The position numbers and the translations under genes are program-made. A stretch of 64,000 nt of DNA from Burkholderia aenigmatica. Lineage in GTDB: Bacteria; Pseudomonadota; Gammaproteobacteria; Burkholderiales; Burkholderiaceae. The DNA lies in contig NZ_CABVQC010000041.1 in assembly GCF_902499175.1 (NCBI RefSeq), positions 1-64,000 on the forward strand. The letters run 5' to 3'. The notes beneath the pieces were generated by a model. That model saw only the letters and a list, made by a program, of their open reading frames with translations, searched no databases and was not told the DNA's origin. Every line of letters begins with the position of its first letter. Within the stretch, counting starts at the first letter, position 1. This document shows, in pieces, positions 62,117-64,000 of this stretch.

Positions 62117-64000
62117 ATGAACTGGGCTTTTACCGCAATCGGCTTCATCGTGGGCGGGATTGCCGCATTGATCGGGGATTTCTCCGCCATCACCGGCGCA
62201 ATGCTCGGCGCCGCGATCGGGTTCTGCCTCGACAACACGCTGCAACAGCGCAAGCGCAAGACCAAGGGCGCGGCACCCGACACGTTCGCGATGCAGGCAC
62301 CCCCCGTACAGCCGCCGGTTCCGCTTGCCGAGCGCGTCGCGCGCCTCGAAGCAACCGTCGAGACGCTGACGCGCGAAGTCGCGTCGCTGCGCGGCCAGCT
62401 GGCCGGTGCGAAGACCGGTTCGGCCACGACTGACGCGATGGTGCACACGCCGATCAGCGCCGCCTTTGCCACCCCATCCGCACCCGTCCCGCCTTCGGCC
62501 GCCCTGCCGCCGCGCCCGCCTGCGCAGCCGGCTGCCGCACGTGCGGACGCACCCGCATCCGCTTCGGCACCGGCTCGCGCCGCTGCACCGGCATCGATAC
62601 CGGCACCGGCCGCGGCGACCCGCGCAAGCGAAACGCGCGTGCCCTCTGCACCGTCGGCTCCGCCCGCGCCGCCCAAGCCGCGCGAACCCGACCTCGTCGA
62701 GCGCGCCTTCCGCGCCGCGCGCGACTGGCTGCTCGGCGGCAACACGGTCGTGCGCATCGGGATCATCGTGCTGTTCTTCGGCGTCGCGTTCCTGCTCAAG
62801 TACGCGGCCGACAACAACATGCTGCCGATCGAATTCCGCCTCGCCGGCACCGCGCTCGCCGCGGCCGCGCTGCTCGCGATCGGCTGGCGCGTGCGTGCGC
62901 GCCGCGCGGCGTACGGGCTCGTGCTGCAAGGAGGCGGCGTCGGCATCCTGTACCTGACGATCTTCGCCGCGACGAAGCTTTACGCACTGCTACCGGTCGG
63001 CGCTGCGTTCCCGCTGATGGTCGCCGTGTGCGCGCTGAGCGCGTTCCTCGCGGTGCGGCAGAACGCGCTGCCGCTCGCGTTCATGGGCAGCGCCGGCGGC
63101 TTTCTCGCGCCGGTGCTGCTGTCGACCGGCCAGGGCAACCACGTCGCGCTGTTCAGCTACTACGCGCTGCTGAACGCGGGCATCTTCGCGATCGCGTGGT
63201 TCAAGGCCTGGCGGCCGCTGAACCTGCTCGGCTTCGTGTTCACGTTCACGATCGGCTCGGCGTGGGGCGTGACGGCCTACCGCCCCGCGCTGTTCGCGAG
63301 CACCGAGCCGTTCCTCATCCTGTTCTTCCTGATGTATGTCGGCATCGCGCTGCTGTATGCGGTGAAGCGCGAACTCGCGCTGCGGCACTACGTGGACGGC
63401 ACGCTGGTGTTCGGCACGCCGATCGTCGCGACCGCGCTGCAGGCATCGCTCGTGAAAGACATGCCGTTCGGGCTCGCGTGGAGCGCCGTCGCGCTGTCGG
63501 CGTTCTACGTCGTGGTCACCGCGTGGCTTGCGCGGCGCCGCGACCGCCTCGCGCTACTGTTCGAATCCACGCTCGCGCTCGCGGTGATCTTCGCGACGCT
63601 GGCCGTGCCGCTCGCGTTCTCGGGCCCGACGACCAGCGCCGCATGGGCGATCGAAGGCGCGGCCGTCGCCTGGCTCGGCGTGCGCGAGAAGCGCATGCTG
63701 CGGTTCGCCTTCGGGCTGCTGATGCAGGTTGCCGCGGCCGGCGCGTTCTTCACGAGCCTGCTCGGGCCGGCCGACGCCACCGCGCTGCCCGTGCTGAACA
63801 GCCCGTACATCGCGATGCTGCTGATCGCGCTCGCCGGCCTGTTCACCGGCTGGTGGCTGCACGGGCGCAGCGAAGCGCGCGCGTGGCATGCGTGGATGCC
63901 CGAGATCGGTGCCGCCGCTGCCGCGTGGGGACTGCTGTGGTGGGTGAGCGGCGGCCTGCACGAGATCCTCGTCTACGCGAGCCGTCACGTCGACCTGCAT
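62117..64000 (+). CDS. DUF2339 multi-pass membrane protein (3' end outside window)
   Basis: 628 residues visible, reading open to the window edge. N-terminal TM (WAFTAIGFIVGGIAALIG), a coiled-coil (LAERVARLEATVETLTREVASLRGQL), a long Pro/Ala-rich linker (about residues 110-195), then many TM helices beginning at NTVVRIGIIVLFFGVAFLLKYAADNNMLP, the DUF2339 hallmark. Large inner-membrane protein of unknown function. ATG 62117 has a modest ribosome site (GGCGAG). Confidence 0.87.
   Translation, partial: MNWAFTAIGFIVGGIAALIGDFSAITGAMLGAAIGFCLDNTLQQRKRKTKGAAPDTFAMQAPPVQPPVPLAERVARLEATVETLTREVASLRGQLAGAKTGSATTDAMVHTPISAAFATPSAPVPPSAALPPRPPAQPAAARADAPASASAPARAAAPASIPAPAAATRASETRVPSAPSAPPAPPKPREPDLVERAFRAARDWLLGGNTVVRIGIIVLFFGVAFLLKYAADNNMLPIEFRLAGTALAAAALLAIGWRVRARRAAYGLVLQGGGVGILYLTIFAATKLYALLPVGAAFPLMVAVCALSAFLAVRQNALPLAFMGSAGGFLAPVLLSTGQGNHVALFSYYALLNAGIFAIAWFKAWRPLNLLGFVFTFTIGSAWGVTAYRPALFASTEPFLILFFLMYVGIALLYAVKRELALRHYVDGTLVFGTPIVATALQASLVKDMPFGLAWSAVALSAFYVVVTAWLARRRDRLALLFESTLALAVIFATLAVPLAFSGPTTSAAWAIEGAAVAWLGVREKRMLRFAFGLLMQVAAAGAFFTSLLGPADATALPVLNSPYIAMLLIALAGLFTGWWLHGRSEARAWHAWMPEIGAAAAAWGLLWWVSGGLHEILVYASRHVDLH

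Noticed and set aside
62440..62700. Ala/Pro-rich repetitive coding stretch that could be taken for a DNA repeat
   Set aside because: It is the low-complexity linker of the DUF2339 protein, in frame and without exact repeat units.

Overview
The window is GC-rich (well above 60% by eye), densely packed DNA from a Burkholderia-type betaproteobacterium. This rests on the gene families present: a Burkholderia-style porin, tandem DUF4148 proteins, a sdaA-soxBDAG-folB operon, choline ABC genes next to a GbdR-like regulator, hopanoid hpnI/hpnL genes, and start codons rich in GTG/TTG. A Burkholderia cepacia complex species, and perhaps the second chromosome, is my inference and not something the sequence proves. 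I see no rRNA, tRNA, CRISPR array, transposase, integrase or replication origin.

Layout. 1-4.1 kb: 3' end of acetyl-CoA synthetase, a porin, and a soluble chemoreceptor with an inverted domain order. 4.1-14 kb: a small cargo-like segment with two orphan acidic proteins lies between a 16-codon remnant of a pbpC 3' end and the intact pbpC. Upstream of pbpC is its partner, a 2001-residue alpha-2-macroglobulin with a CSEQ thioester. 14.3-20.4 kb: an orphan LolC/E-type permease, an unknown 269-aa protein, a secreted S15-type peptidase lipoprotein, a Nudix hydrolase and a 2-hydroxyacid dehydrogenase. 20.5-24.3 kb: a four-gene osmoprotectant ABC transporter (OsmF/YehZYXW type) with overlapping stop/start codons. 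24.5-27.8 kb: a lytic transglycosylase, an LprI-like protein, and a LysR regulator divergent from an Old Yellow Enzyme. 27.9-29.75 kb: a hipBA toxin-antitoxin operon with four evenly spaced operator-like repeats.

29.8-38.2 kb: sarcosine oxidase operon (sdaA, soxB, soxD, soxA, soxG, folB), divergent from a GATase1/AraC-type regulator. 38.4-39.5 kb: an orphan lipoprotein and a gene-poor stretch. 39.5-46.4 kb: a complete L-threonate/D-erythronate catabolic cluster (GntR regulator, LtnD, OtnK, OtnC, MFS importer, OtnI, DenD). 46.4-49.1 kb: hopanoid glycosyltransferase hpnI, hpnL and a small membrane protein. 49.3-57 kb: cytochrome b561, two DUF4148 proteins, an Asp/Asn beta-hydroxylase, an ASCH protein, a MoaD/ThiS-like protein paired with a BNR-repeat protein, a LysR/PACE efflux pair and a TRIC channel. 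57.2-61.5 kb: choline/betaine ABC genes (choV, choW, choX) around a gbdR-like regulator, closed by a textbook terminator. 62.1-64 kb: 5' part of a DUF2339 membrane protein cut by the window edge.

How the parts fit: choVWX-gbdR brings in choline or betaine. Their demethylation, encoded elsewhere, yields sarcosine. SoxBDAG oxidises this to glycine plus a one-carbon unit on tetrahydrofolate, and SdaA takes serine to pyruvate. The tetronate cluster feeds C4 acid sugars into triose phosphate. Acs activates acetate. The OsmF-type transporter and hopanoid genes point to osmotic and envelope stress. The most noteworthy observations are the hipBA operator array, the pbpC-end remnant bounding two orphan genes, and the MoaD/BNR gene pair.
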